Source of the DNA: Rhizocola hellebori
GTDB taxonomy: Bacteria; Actinomycetota; Actinomycetes; Mycobacteriales; Micromonosporaceae
Length of the DNA: 64,000 nt
NCBI RefSeq assembly: GCF_016862955.1
Contig: NZ_BONY01000029.1
Coordinates: forward strand, 1-64,000
Direction: 5' to 3'
Both the position numbers and the translations under genes were made by a program. Shown one piece after another: positions 24,989-34,040 of this stretch. How positions within the stretch are numbered: the stretch's first letter is position 1; each line of letters starts with the position of its first letter. The notes beneath the pieces are model-generated. The model ran no database searches and was not told where the DNA came from. It saw nothing but the letters and a program-made list of their open reading frames with translations.

Positions 24989-27157
24989 ATGCCCAGCAAC
25001 CGAAGCTGGCGACGAAGCGCAGGACTGCTAGCCGCAACCTGCCTCCTTGCCAGTACAGGATCCGTCATAAGCATTGCAGATGCCGCACGCGCCGACGTCC
25101 CATGTCAAGACGGGGGCGTGCACTTAGTGTTTGCACGCGGCTCAGGTGCCGGCCTCGGCTCTCCCGAGGCACTCAAGTTCTTTGATACGGCGCGCACTCA
25201 GCTCACCGCAGTTGGTCTTAGCAGCAGCATCGCTGAAGTTGGCGACCTGGACAACAACGGCGTTGTTGGCCTGGGTGAATACCCGGCACTCTACGGTTTT
25301 GGTTGGGTTATGTTCCCGACCTACTCCGGCAGTGTGGACTGGGGCGTAACTGAGCTAATCAACTACCTGAACGATCGGGTGACACGACCGGGATGTCAGC
25401 GCGAAGCCATCGTTCTAGGTGGCTATTCGCAGGGTGCAGATGTGGTCGGTACAGCCCTTCAAGATCCGCGCCTGCACCTCGAAGCGCTCAGCCATATCGC
25501 CTATATGGCAACCTACGGCGACCCAAGGCACAACACAGGTTCGTTCTTCGGATGTCTGGTTCAGATCCCTCAATGGGTCAAGGGCGACGCTGGGTGCACC
25601 AGCGACGGAGCACCTCTACAACCGCGCTATCCCTATGCACGATCAGGGTTCGAGGGCAAGACGGGGAGCTGGTGCGCGACAGGCGACGGCATCTGCTCGC
25701 ACAACATCCTGATGGTTCCCGGCACTCACGCTAGCGGCATCTACACGAATACGTGGATACCCGATTCGGCTCCGGTTATTGCTACAGCGGCACGTGCGAA
25801 GGCGAACGAGTTCAACGCTCAGCCTCCTCCAGCAGCTGGTAATCCGTTTGGATACCTTGATGCGGCCGGGATCGTCGCTGACAAGCTCTACGTCCGCGGC
25901 TGGGCCATCGACCCCGACACGACCGGTTCTATCACCATCCATACGTACGTGGATGGCAACCACGTTGGGGCCACGACGGCCAACACGTCGCGACCGGATA
26001 TCGGAGCGGCCTATCCTAGCTTTGGCAACAATCACGGCTACTACGCCGAATACGCTGTCGGGTATGGCGCGCATCAAGTCTGCTCTTACGCCATTAACAC
26101 CGGCGCGGGTAGTGCTAACCCGCAGCTACCGAGCTGCCGTACGGTACTGCGCCCGGTCCCGGCCCGCAACAACGCCGACTTCGACGGCAACAACCATGAC
26201 GATCTCGTGCTGCTCGCGCAGCCGGCATCGGGTAGTGGCGTAGCCGTCAATGTCGGCAAGTCCACCGGCTCCGGCTACTGGATGCAGCAATGGTGGGCCG
26301 ATTCGTACACACCGTTCGTCAACGCCACGCCGCTTGCAGGCGACGTCAGCGGCGATGGCAAGGCAGATTACATCTATCTCCTGGCAACTACTACTGGCAG
26401 CGAAGTCTGGGTGGCCAGGTCGACCGGCACAGCCTTCAGTCCTGCAGAACGCTGGTGGACCGGCAATGGCTGGGGCTACGCGGGTATCAAGCCGTCACTC
26501 GGTGATATGAACGGTGATGGCGCCGAAGACCTCGTTCTCACTACCAACGAACCAACCGGCGGCACCGCTGTCAACGTCGCTCTGTCCACTCGCACCGGTT
26601 TCGCTACCCAGACTCTTTGGTGGTTCGACATCTATACCGACTGGACCAACATGACCCCGCTCATCGGTGACGTGACGGGTGACAAGGTGGCGGACTACAC
26701 CTTCACCACGCCATCTCCGACGGGCGTCAAAGCCTGGATGCTCAAATCCACCTACGCTGGGCTCGCACAACCCCAGGTCTGGTGGGATGGCTCCGGTTGG
26801 GTCTATTCCCGCATTAAGGCCAACCTGGGTGACATCGATGGTAACGGCGCGAACGACCTCGTATTGACCTACCGGGAGCCGGACGGCAGCACCTCGCTGC
26901 ACATCGGCAGGTCAACGCTGTCCGGATTCTGGGTCCAACTCTGGTGGTACGACCCCTACACCAGCTGGGACTGGATGACGCCCTTCGTCGGCAACGTCAA
27001 CGGCGATGGCAACGACGACTACGGCTTCACCACCCCATCGCCGGGCGGTACCGGCGCATGGGTCTTGCGCTCCACCAACACCACCCTCCTGACTCCTCAG
27101 GTCTGGTGGAACGGCGAGGGCTGGGGCTACTCCGGCATCAAGGTCGCTCGCCGCTAG
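24989..27157 (+). CDS. Secreted cutinase-family hydrolase with C-terminal VCBS/FG-GAP repeats
   Basis: 722 residues. Signal peptide about 1-35. The cutinase/lipase domain (about 38-275) has the catalytic serine in GGYSQGADV and Cys pairs expected for disulfides, plus an Asp-rich insert (DLDNNGVVGLGEYP) that resembles a calcium loop. Residues about 285-385 resemble an Ig/Fn-like region; then come about five FG-GAP/VCBS repeats, each with a DxDxDG-type loop (GDGKAD, GDGAED, GNGAND, GDGNDD). Cutinases cleave esters of lipids or polymers. The repeat domain probably forms a beta-propeller that binds a partner or calcium. Ribosome site GAGGTGG is good. A terminator follows at 27207. Confidence 0.9.
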   Translation: MPSNRSWRRSAGLLAATCLLASTGSVISIADAARADVPCQDGGVHLVFARGSGAGLGSPEALKFFDTARTQLTAVGLSSSIAEVGDLDNNGVVGLGEYPALYGFGWVMFPTYSGSVDWGVTELINYLNDRVTRPGCQREAIVLGGYSQGADVVGTALQDPRLHLEALSHIAYMATYGDPRHNTGSFFGCLVQIPQWVKGDAGCTSDGAPLQPRYPYARSGFEGKTGSWCATGDGICSHNILMVPGTHASGIYTNTWIPDSAPVIATAARAKANEFNAQPPPAAGNPFGYLDAAGIVADKLYVRGWAIDPDTTGSITIHTYVDGNHVGATTANTSRPDIGAAYPSFGNNHGYYAEYAVGYGAHQVCSYAINTGAGSANPQLPSCRTVLRPVPARNNADFDGNNHDDLVLLAQPASGSGVAVNVGKSTGSGYWMQQWWADSYTPFVNATPLAGDVSGDGKADYIYLLATTTGSEVWVARSTGTAFSPAERWWTGNGWGYAGIKPSLGDMNGDGAEDLVLTTNEPTGGTAVNVALSTRTGFATQTLWWFDIYTDWTNMTPLIGDVTGDKVADYTFTTPSPTGVKAWMLKSTYAGLAQPQVWWDGSGWVYSRIKANLGDIDGNGANDLVLTYREPDGSTSLHIGRSTLSGFWVQLWWYDPYTSWDWMTPFVGNVNGDGNDDYGFTTPSPGGTGAWVLRSTNTTLLTPQVWWNGEGWGYSGIKVARR

Positions 27158-27206
27158 TCGTGTGCGGCCTGGAGTCCTTCGAAGCTCCGATCACGAATAT
27201 CCAACT

Positions 27207-27249
27207 AACCCCTAGCGGGAAGGCCTCTGGCCTCGCGCCGGGGGTTTTC
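27207..27249 (+). terminator. Intrinsic terminator after the cutinase gene
   Basis: AACCCC (27207-27212) pairs with GGGGTT (27241-27246), with an inner GGCC...GGCC hairpin and a TTTT run after it. It follows the cutinase stop (27157) by about 50 bp and separates it from the OLD/HEPN operon. Confidence 0.85.
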
Positions 27250-27452
27250 TCGTTTCATGTGACGGATCGCGCCCACCTTGGCGGATCAACACTCGGCGTC
27301 GACCACTCAGCGTCAGGCAACTTCTCGCCGTGTCAATCCGGCAGGATCCCGTGATCTAGCTGTAACGTCTACGGGTTGAGGTCGATTCGATCATGCCTGC
27401 TTGACTGTTTTGTAATCTATCGGCACACTACTAGTCATTATGTGAGGAAAGC

Positions 27453-29411
27453 TTGAGACTCCGGGCTATCACAGTTCAACGGTTCAAGAACATCGTCAAT
27501 CCGCAACGGATTGAGATCGAAGATGATGTCACGGGCATTGTTGGCAAGAACGAGTCCGGCAAGACCACGGTTCTCAAAGCTTTTCATCGGCTCAACCCAG
27601 CCAACGGCCTCGATCTGAAGTTCGATGTAGTGACAGAGTACCCACGATGGCGTCTGGCTCGCGACCGCCGTTCTGAGGATTTGGACAAGGTCCAGCCTAT
27701 CGTGGCCGAGTTTGAGCTTGAGGCTGCCGATGTTGAGGAGATAAGTCAGCACCTATCGGCTCATCCGCCAGCCGGAACAACATGCTATGCGGCCCGTGAT
27801 TACGCTAACCAACTAACCATTTGGCTTGATCTTAGCCTCGCAAAAACCCTCGAAGCGGCGGCCGACGAGGCTTCGGTTGCTGAGGAGGATCGAGAAGAAC
27901 TTCTTGGGTCAGACTCAATTGATGCTGCCAAAGCCTTCGCGAGAGAACGCGTGAAGCAGATCAAGGAAGCGGAACCTCTTCGCGCTAAGGCATTAGCAGC
28001 ATTTGCAACGGGTGTCGCCAACTTCAGCTATCTGCGGAGCCACGCTCTCGCACAAGACGCCCGCGATGTGCTCATTGAAATAGTGCCCAAGTCCTTCTAT
28101 TTTTCCTCCTATGGCCTTCTACCTGGTGAATGTGATCTTACTGAGCTCGTGAAGAAGATCAAGGCTTCAAAAGCGCTGAATGATCGAGAGCGAACGGTTG
28201 TCGCGCTCCTGGCACATGCTGGCGAAGAGCCAGAAGACTTTATGGACGCCGACTATGACAGCCGCAAGGCCGAACTTCAGGCGGCGAGCGTAGACCTCAG
28301 CGAGCACGTGTTTGAGTATTGGAAACAAAACCCCGATCTGGAAGTGATCTTCGATACCGACAATCTCGTGGTCGGCAAACACGACAACGGGGGTGACATC
28401 GTCCATCGCATCCTGAAAATTGAGATCCGTGATGGACGACACGGTGGTGTTCAAACCAACTTCGCCACTAGATCGACAGGTTTCCAGTGGTTCTTTTCGT
28501 TCTTCGCTGCTTTCAGCGAGTACCAGTCATCTGACGATCCCATAATCGTCTTGCTCGACGAGCCTGGAACCAGCCTGCATGGTGAAGCTCAAAAGGACTT
28601 CGTACGCTTCGTCTTTGAGGAGCTGGGCGCATCAAAGCAGACCGTCTATACCACTCATTCACAGTTCATGATCGATCCATCGCGTTACGAGAAACTCCGA
28701 GCGGTTCACGACCGTGCCACGCGAAAGGATCCGAACCTGGGCGTCATGATCACTCGCATCAACCTATCTGCCGATAGGGAAACAGTCCTCCCCGTGGAAT
28801 CGGCTCTCGGCTATTCGATTAGCCAACACCTCTTTCTCGGCGCCGGGCAGCACCTCGCTCTTGAAGGAAGCAGCGACTTCGTTTACCTCCAACGCCTGAC
28901 CGAACACTTTTCCCTTAAGCAAAAGATGGGTCTTGATCCTCGTCTGGCGATGATCCCAGTTGGTGGAGCGGACAATATGCCGGCATTCGTCGCGCTGCTA
29001 GGGAGACGGCTCAAGGTATCCGCATTGATTGATGGCGCAAGAACGGGTAGCAAGATCGATCGAGTAAAAGCGGCAGCAAAGAGCAACGGCGTACCGGAAA
29101 CCTCAATCGTCGCGTGCTCACAGGTCGATGGTGTTCCTGCCAACGCCGACGTCGAAGACATGTTCGCCATCGAAGACTACCTACGCCTCTACAACTGGAC
29201 CTTCGATACAAATCTCGCCGAAAGCGATCTAGCCGCGACTGGCGAGCCCATCCTGAGGAAGTTGGAACTGCTACGCGGAAAATTCGATCATGCTCTTGTT
29301 GCACATCAGCTGACCCAGCGACGCGTTGAGTTCTTCGCTACCGTAAACGCGGTAACGATTGCGAGGTTCGAAAAATTGTTTGAAATTCTGAACTCAACCG
29401 TGATCGTCTAG
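27453..29411 (+). CDS. OLD-family ATPase with TOPRIM nuclease domain
   Basis: 652 residues, TTG start with GAGGAAA just upstream. The N-terminal ABC-type ATPase has Walker A GKNESGKT (31-38), a signature STGFQW, Walker B IVLLDEPG (about 368) and H-loop TTHS (about 400). The C-terminal TOPRIM begins LALEGSSD (Glu471), then LIDGARTG with Asp527, then VEDMFAIEDYL; the second Asp of the usual DxD is absent (GAR instead). This is the overcoming-lysogenization-defect class, relatives of which (Old, GajA) nick or cut phage DNA. It forms an operon with a HEPN protein 23 bp downstream, a combination I do not recognise as a named system. No helicase (GajB) is present. Confidence 0.85.
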   Translation: MRLRAITVQRFKNIVNPQRIEIEDDVTGIVGKNESGKTTVLKAFHRLNPANGLDLKFDVVTEYPRWRLARDRRSEDLDKVQPIVAEFELEAADVEEISQHLSAHPPAGTTCYAARDYANQLTIWLDLSLAKTLEAAADEASVAEEDREELLGSDSIDAAKAFARERVKQIKEAEPLRAKALAAFATGVANFSYLRSHALAQDARDVLIEIVPKSFYFSSYGLLPGECDLTELVKKIKASKALNDRERTVVALLAHAGEEPEDFMDADYDSRKAELQAASVDLSEHVFEYWKQNPDLEVIFDTDNLVVGKHDNGGDIVHRILKIEIRDGRHGGVQTNFATRSTGFQWFFSFFAAFSEYQSSDDPIIVLLDEPGTSLHGEAQKDFVRFVFEELGASKQTVYTTHSQFMIDPSRYEKLRAVHDRATRKDPNLGVMITRINLSADRETVLPVESALGYSISQHLFLGAGQHLALEGSSDFVYLQRLTEHFSLKQKMGLDPRLAMIPVGGADNMPAFVALLGRRLKVSALIDGARTGSKIDRVKAAAKSNGVPETSIVACSQVDGVPANADVEDMFAIEDYLRLYNWTFDTNLAESDLAATGEPILRKLELLRGKFDHALVAHQLTQRRVEFFATVNAVTIARFEKLFEILNSTVIV

Positions 29412-29434
29412 AGGCTGGGGCACGAGAGTGGGCA

Positions 29435-30796
29435 ATGACGACTGACGTTGTAGGCGACGAAGACCGCGAGCCGACTGGAAACGAAGGCGAGCCGGCGAGC
29501 CGAATGGATACGCTCAAAAGCTGCCTCCACAAGCTGGCGCAAGAGGTCTTAGTCAGAGCGAGGGATGACAGTAGCCAGCTCAAGCTCGGCGTACATAGGA
29601 CTGCGTTGTACAGCGACGCCGGCGATCGCGAGGTCACCGGTCTGGGATCGTTCGCCCCGTCTACTGAGGCGCTTTTGCTCGTCACGGGCTTTACGGACAT
29701 TGCAGATCCTTCAGAAGTTGGTCGCGTCGTATTGCAGTTCACCTATGACTGCCTTGAGCGCCACCACGCTCCCGAGTTCGACACAACGGCATTTGATCAG
29801 ACCTGGGCATCATTCGTCGAGGAGCTGACCACGCCGTACTGGCGCTTCCTTTCGGTCTGTCAGCTTGAGAACTTTGTGAGTGATGCTCAGTTTCTCGATC
29901 TCGGTGACGGCATCTCCATCCATGACCGCACCACATATGGGTTCGAGGAGCATGGGTGGAGCGACTTCCAGGTCAAGACGCTCTACAGCGATTGGAACTA
30001 CGCGAGCAACTTCATCCTCCTGGCCGAAGAGCTGGTGCCAAAGGCCCCCACCAACCTCATCTTGGGCGGCACCACCGAGCCGATCATGAAGTCCCATCGA
30101 ATGATCCGCGCCCTTCGTCTCGCGAAGGAGGGAGATGTCCATATCGGTGGCGACTCCGTGATTGGACGGATGCTCACGAATCGTCCAGCCGGAAGCGGGT
30201 TTACGCCAAATGGCGGCTCTTCCACCCATGGCACCTCACCGCGCTGGCCCGGCCCACCGTTCTCTATATCCACTTCGGACATCGCTCGTGTGACGACGCT
30301 CTATGACCAGCTGACCGTAATCGGGGCCATGCAGGGCCGAACGCCCTACAACCTCGACCTGGCCCTACGGTCCTTTCATTCAAGCTACGACCGAATCCCG
30401 GCTATGGCAGACACCCGCATGGTGGACCTTGTTACCGCCGCAGAGGCGCTACTGGGAACTGAAAACGAGATCATTTTCAGATTGTCGTTTCGCATGGCTG
30501 GCCTGCTTGCTTCGAGCGACGCCGAGCGAACGGCAATCTTTGGCGACATGAAGGCGTTCTATGACACACGGAGCAAGGTCGTCCACGGCGCGCCGCTGAA
30601 GCCCAAACATCAGGCCTGCCTGAAGAACTACTCGGTACTGCGTGACCACGTACGTCGGATCATCGTCGGCTTCCTTTGCCTTGCAACGTCGTCCTCCCAC
30701 AGTTACAGCGGCAAGTTCTTTACGGAGCAGCTCGATGCGGCTCTGCAGGATGGGCGGCAGCGGGACGACCTTCGGACAGCCATGGGCTTGAACTAA
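29435..30796 (+). CDS. HEPN-domain protein (ApeA-like), partner of the OLD nuclease
   Basis: 453 residues. The C-terminal HEPN motif is TRSKVVHG (Arg379 and His384, i.e. RxxxxH), the signature of HEPN RNases and the ApeA/Abi-type effectors. The N-terminal ~330 residues have no recognised domain but contain a regular beta-rich stretch around FLDLGDGISIHDRTT. HEPN effectors usually cut RNA (tRNA or rRNA) to abort infection. It sits 23 bp after the OLD gene, so the two are probably one two-component immune system: one protein senses or cleaves DNA and the other cleaves RNA. Converges on the next gene with a 4-bp overlap. Confidence 0.7.
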   Translation: MTTDVVGDEDREPTGNEGEPASRMDTLKSCLHKLAQEVLVRARDDSSQLKLGVHRTALYSDAGDREVTGLGSFAPSTEALLLVTGFTDIADPSEVGRVVLQFTYDCLERHHAPEFDTTAFDQTWASFVEELTTPYWRFLSVCQLENFVSDAQFLDLGDGISIHDRTTYGFEEHGWSDFQVKTLYSDWNYASNFILLAEELVPKAPTNLILGGTTEPIMKSHRMIRALRLAKEGDVHIGGDSVIGRMLTNRPAGSGFTPNGGSSTHGTSPRWPGPPFSISTSDIARVTTLYDQLTVIGAMQGRTPYNLDLALRSFHSSYDRIPAMADTRMVDLVTAAEALLGTENEIIFRLSFRMAGLLASSDAERTAIFGDMKAFYDTRSKVVHGAPLKPKHQACLKNYSVLRDHVRRIIVGFLCLATSSSHSYSGKFFTEQLDAALQDGRQRDDLRTAMGLN

Positions 30797-31164
30797 CCTG
30801 CATTTCGATTCCGCCTCAGCAGCCGCTTAACGGCACTGAGACTCATGCCGTACTGGTCAGCAAGCTGTCGTTGTGGGATCCCTTGCCGGAACTCGGCGAC
30901 AAGGCTGTCCGTCTGGGTCCGCGAGATGGTGCGAGCGCTATTGTAGTGAGCCAGATTCACGAACTTCCTACCTGCGCTGACTCTGCCTCCACAACCGCAT
31001 AGGCACGTACGGGCTTCAGCTTCCGGGACGGCTTGCGGCAGCTGATCTACCATATCGACAAATTTGTTCAGATCTGCTATAAATAATGCGTTTGAAATCA
31101 GCTCCACGAAGCGCACAATCTGATCTTGGGGCTTGACCAGCCGAATCCTCCTTCTGACCAGCAT
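30793..31164 (-). CDS. Small HTH protein with a CxCGCxG motif
   Basis: 123 residues. A short Cys-rich stretch CLCGCGGRV (about 54-62) that may bind zinc precedes a C-terminal helix-turn-helix, QRQLADQYGMSLSAVKRLLRR (about 98-118), typical of invertases and other DNA-binding proteins. It converges with the HEPN gene. It could be a regulator or the truncated tail of a recombinase. Start has no clear ribosome site, so it may be shorter. Confidence 0.45.
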   Translation of the reverse strand: MLVRRRIRLVKPQDQIVRFVELISNALFIADLNKFVDMVDQLPQAVPEAEARTCLCGCGGRVSAGRKFVNLAHYNSARTISRTQTDSLVAEFRQGIPQRQLADQYGMSLSAVKRLLRRNRNAG

Positions 31165-31257
31165 CCTTGTCGATGCCTGCCCATCCGGCCGTGTCCGGCC
31201 TGTTCCTGGGCTTTCGCGGCTGTCGTCGGTAGATCACGCCCCATTCGCGCCCAAGTT

Positions 31258-31390
31258 TCACCGCCCGAAACCCTCATCGATCTTGTTCGCCAGCCAGGCC
31301 GCGTCGATGCGGAACAGGATCTCGATCGAGTGCCCGGCCCACATCGCCACCGTCGCCGGATCGATCAAAATCCGCGCCCTGTAGATTGCC
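31258..31390 (-). pseudogene. Tyrosine recombinase C-terminal remnant
   Basis: The residues PATVAMWAGHSIEILFRIDA resemble the conserved C-terminus of phage-type tyrosine integrases (typical ..VA.WAGHS...LL..YA.C), with the catalytic Tyr replaced by Asp in the RIDA position and a deletion after it. Nothing like the R..H..R core is upstream in frame. So an integrase gene decayed here. The rest of the gap 31165-31637 holds no convincing gene. Confidence 0.5.
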
Positions 31391-31637
31391 GTGGGCCTCA
31401 GGCGGCCGAGGCTACCCGCCCCAGACCTCGGCAAACCTGCCCCCGGCCAACGCAACGCCACACCCGCCCAGCCGAAGCGTCGCCATCCCAGATCTGCAAG
31501 ACCAGCCTCCGGCTGGCAGGAACTCCGGCCGGGAACAGCTGTCATACTTCGTCGTGTTGGCCTGCACCGTTTCGAACGTTGAGCCGCTGTGGGGTCCGCT
31601 GGTTGGTCGATACTGTCGGTCGCATTGAACAGCTCCA

Positions 31638-34040
31638 ATGATGGCGGCGCTACCTCACCTCTTGGGATGGTCCGTGAAGGCTGGCAAAAGTTTCCGCCTC
31701 AAGCTCGGCGCGTTGATCTGGGCTGGTGCCACGGCGATTGTGAGTACCGCCTCTGCGCTAGCGGTCAACGCGGCCAGCGACGTGGGCCGCGAGAACTGGC
31801 CTACCGCGCTGCTGACCTTGCGCGACCACCCGTTCCGGTGGGCCGCTGCGCTTACCGCCGCCACGGTGCTGGTGGCTCTGCTGTGGACGTGGTGGCAGGC
31901 GCGGCAGGAGCTGGCCGATGACACTACCGGCATCGATACCTCTGCACCCGGACCGCTGCTTGGCGACCACGCCCGGGTCATCACCTCACAACAGATCGAC
32001 AAGGTGGTGATGGGCAACGAAATTCACCACCACGAACGGGCGGCGGTGGTGCTGCCGAGCCGAGTTACCAACCTTCCCCCGCGTAACCCGGACTTCACCG
32101 GCCGCGCCAATCTGCTTGACGAGCTCAAATCCGGTCTGGCCGCCGGGCCTGTGGCGGTGACCGCCATGCACGGCCTGGGCGGGATTGGCAAATCGCAGCT
32201 GGCGCTAGAATTCGCGCACCAGGCGTTAGCTCGCAGCACGTATCGGGTGGCGTGGTGGATACGCGCAGAGTCCGCCCTGACGCTGACCGAAGACCTGACC
32301 TCCCTCGGGCCAGGCCTCGGTGTGCCCGTCGTCGCCGACCAGGAGCAGATGACCACCGCCGTGTATGCGGTGTTACAAGACCGCGCCGATTGGCTATTGG
32401 TGTTCGACAACGCACCTAACGCCGAGGCGGTACGCAAGTCGATCCCACCAGGACGCGGCCATGTCGTGATCACTTCTCGGTCGCGGCAGTGGGCAGGGCT
32501 GGGCAACCCGGTCGGTGTCACCGAATTCCTGCGTGGCGAGTCGGTAGCGTTCCTAGCCCACGGCACCGGCGAGACCGGCCCGCAACTGGACGAGCTAGCC
32601 GAGCTGCTAGGGGATTTGCCGCTGGCGCTGGCGCAAGCAGTGGCCTACATGCGCCGGGCAGGCGGTCTATCAACCACCGCATACCTGAACTTGTTCCGCG
32701 ACCGCCAGCAAGCAGGTCGGCTGTTGGCGGCTGGCGCAGGCGACGGCTACCCAGACAGTGTCGCCACCACCTGGCTAATCCACTTCCAGTGGCTCGCCGC
32801 GCACCAACCGGCAGCCGCAGAATTGCTGCAGCTGTGCGCCTTCCTGGACCCCGACGAAATCAACCTTGACGTGCTGCTGTCGCAGCCGGACTTGCTGGCC
32901 GACGAATTGACCGCAAATCTCGCCGAGGCCGACGAACTGCAGCGAATAGAGGCTGTAACTGCCCTTGTAGAGGCGTCACTGCTGTCCCGGTTGGACGATG
33001 AGCACGTGCGTGTCCACCGGTTGGTCTCCTTCGTCACTCGCCATCAGCTATCCGCCCACGATCAAGATCACGCTGCCTGGGCACAGCACACCATCAACCT
33101 GCTCGCCAAGTTGATGCCTGATCAGCCATGGGAGCCTCCTACCTGGCCGGTCTGCGCCCAGCTAGCACCGCATATCACCATCGCGGCGGATCACGCACCC
33201 AACGACCCGAACACCGCTATCGCACTCGCCCAGCTTGGCCTTTACTTGCAGGTACGGGCCGAGTTTGTCAACGCCAAAACAGTCCTTGCGCGTGCGCTGG
33301 CCATCAAAAAGGCCGTGCACGGCGAAGACCACCCTGAGGTCGCCATCGCCATGACCAACCTCGGCATCGTCGAACAGCAACTAGGCGACTCCGCAGCCGC
33401 CAAGGTCACCTTCACGCGAGCGCTGGCCATCAAGGAGGCGGTGTATGGGCCAGACGACCCGAATGTCGCCATCACCCTGACCAACCTCGGCATCGTCGAA
33501 CGGCAGCTGGGCAATCTGGCGGCCGCCAAGGCCGCCCTCACACGAGCACTGGCCATCAAGGAGGCGGTACACGGCGAAGACCGCCCTCAGGTCGCCATCA
33601 CTCTGACCAACCTCGGCAACGTCGAACGGCAGCTGGGCAATCTGGCGGCCGCGAAGGCCGCCCTCACACGAGCACTGGCCATCGACGAAAAGGCGCACGG
33701 GGTAAACCACCCGAATGTCGCCATCACTTTGACCAACCTCGGCATCGTCGAACGGCAGCTGGGTAATCTGGCGGCCGCCAAGGCCGCCCTCACGCGAGCG
33801 CTGGCCATCAAGGAGGCGGTACACGGCGAAGACCACCTCGAGGTCGCTATCACTCTGACCAACCTCGGCAACGTCGAACGGCAGCTGGGTAATCTGGCGG
33901 CCGCCAAGGCCGCCCTCACACGAGCACTGGCCATCAAGGAGGCGGTATTTGGGCCTGACCATCCCAATGTCGCTACAACCCTGACTAGCCTCGGCATCGT
34001 CGAACAGCAGCTGGGTGGTACCAGCCGCCGTACCTTGTGA
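31638..34040 (+). CDS. Membrane-anchored NB-ARC/TPR STAND protein
   Basis: 800 residues. Two N-terminal membrane segments (about 24-48 and 66-86), a linker, then an NB-ARC ATPase: Walker A GLGGIGKSQ (about 179-187), Walker B LLVFDN, sensor ITSRSR, and LGDLPLALA for the GxP motif. The C-terminal ~300 residues are at least six TPR/kinesin-light-chain repeats of 42 residues. The DNA of the repeats is near-identical every 126 bp. STAND-TPR proteins sense a ligand with the repeats and oligomerise through the ATPase; in actinomycetes they occur both as regulators and as defence proteins. The membrane anchor is unusual and suggests a membrane-acting role. The protein ends abruptly in a basic GTSRRTL after the last repeat and may be truncated. 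Confidence 0.82.
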   Translation: MMAALPHLLGWSVKAGKSFRLKLGALIWAGATAIVSTASALAVNAASDVGRENWPTALLTLRDHPFRWAAALTAATVLVALLWTWWQARQELADDTTGIDTSAPGPLLGDHARVITSQQIDKVVMGNEIHHHERAAVVLPSRVTNLPPRNPDFTGRANLLDELKSGLAAGPVAVTAMHGLGGIGKSQLALEFAHQALARSTYRVAWWIRAESALTLTEDLTSLGPGLGVPVVADQEQMTTAVYAVLQDRADWLLVFDNAPNAEAVRKSIPPGRGHVVITSRSRQWAGLGNPVGVTEFLRGESVAFLAHGTGETGPQLDELAELLGDLPLALAQAVAYMRRAGGLSTTAYLNLFRDRQQAGRLLAAGAGDGYPDSVATTWLIHFQWLAAHQPAAAELLQLCAFLDPDEINLDVLLSQPDLLADELTANLAEADELQRIEAVTALVEASLLSRLDDEHVRVHRLVSFVTRHQLSAHDQDHAAWAQHTINLLAKLMPDQPWEPPTWPVCAQLAPHITIAADHAPNDPNTAIALAQLGLYLQVRAEFVNAKTVLARALAIKKAVHGEDHPEVAIAMTNLGIVEQQLGDSAAAKVTFTRALAIKEAVYGPDDPNVAITLTNLGIVERQLGNLAAAKAALTRALAIKEAVHGEDRPQVAITLTNLGNVERQLGNLAAAKAALTRALAIDEKAHGVNHPNVAITLTNLGIVERQLGNLAAAKAALTRALAIKEAVHGEDHLEVAITLTNLGNVERQLGNLAAAKAALTRALAIKEAVFGPDHPNVATTLTSLGIVEQQLGGTSRRTL
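33285..34010 (+). repeat. 126-bp tandem DNA repeats encoding TPR units
   Basis: The block CGGCAGCTGG and its surroundings recur at 33501, 33627, 33753 and 33879, exactly 126 bp (42 codons) apart, with close synonymous and a few replacement differences between units. Earlier units around 33285-33480 are more diverged. Such identity allows slippage or recombination, so the repeat number could vary between strains. Confidence 0.85.

Noticed and set aside
27401-27433. A sigma-70-like promoter before the OLD gene (TTGACT then TACTAG)
   Set aside because: The spacing is about 21 bp, too long for a standard promoter, so it is not listed.
30676-31002. Plus-strand ORF after the HEPN gene
   Set aside because: It is in a different frame from the HEPN end, lacks a ribosome site and lies opposite the HTH protein, whose motif is more convincing.
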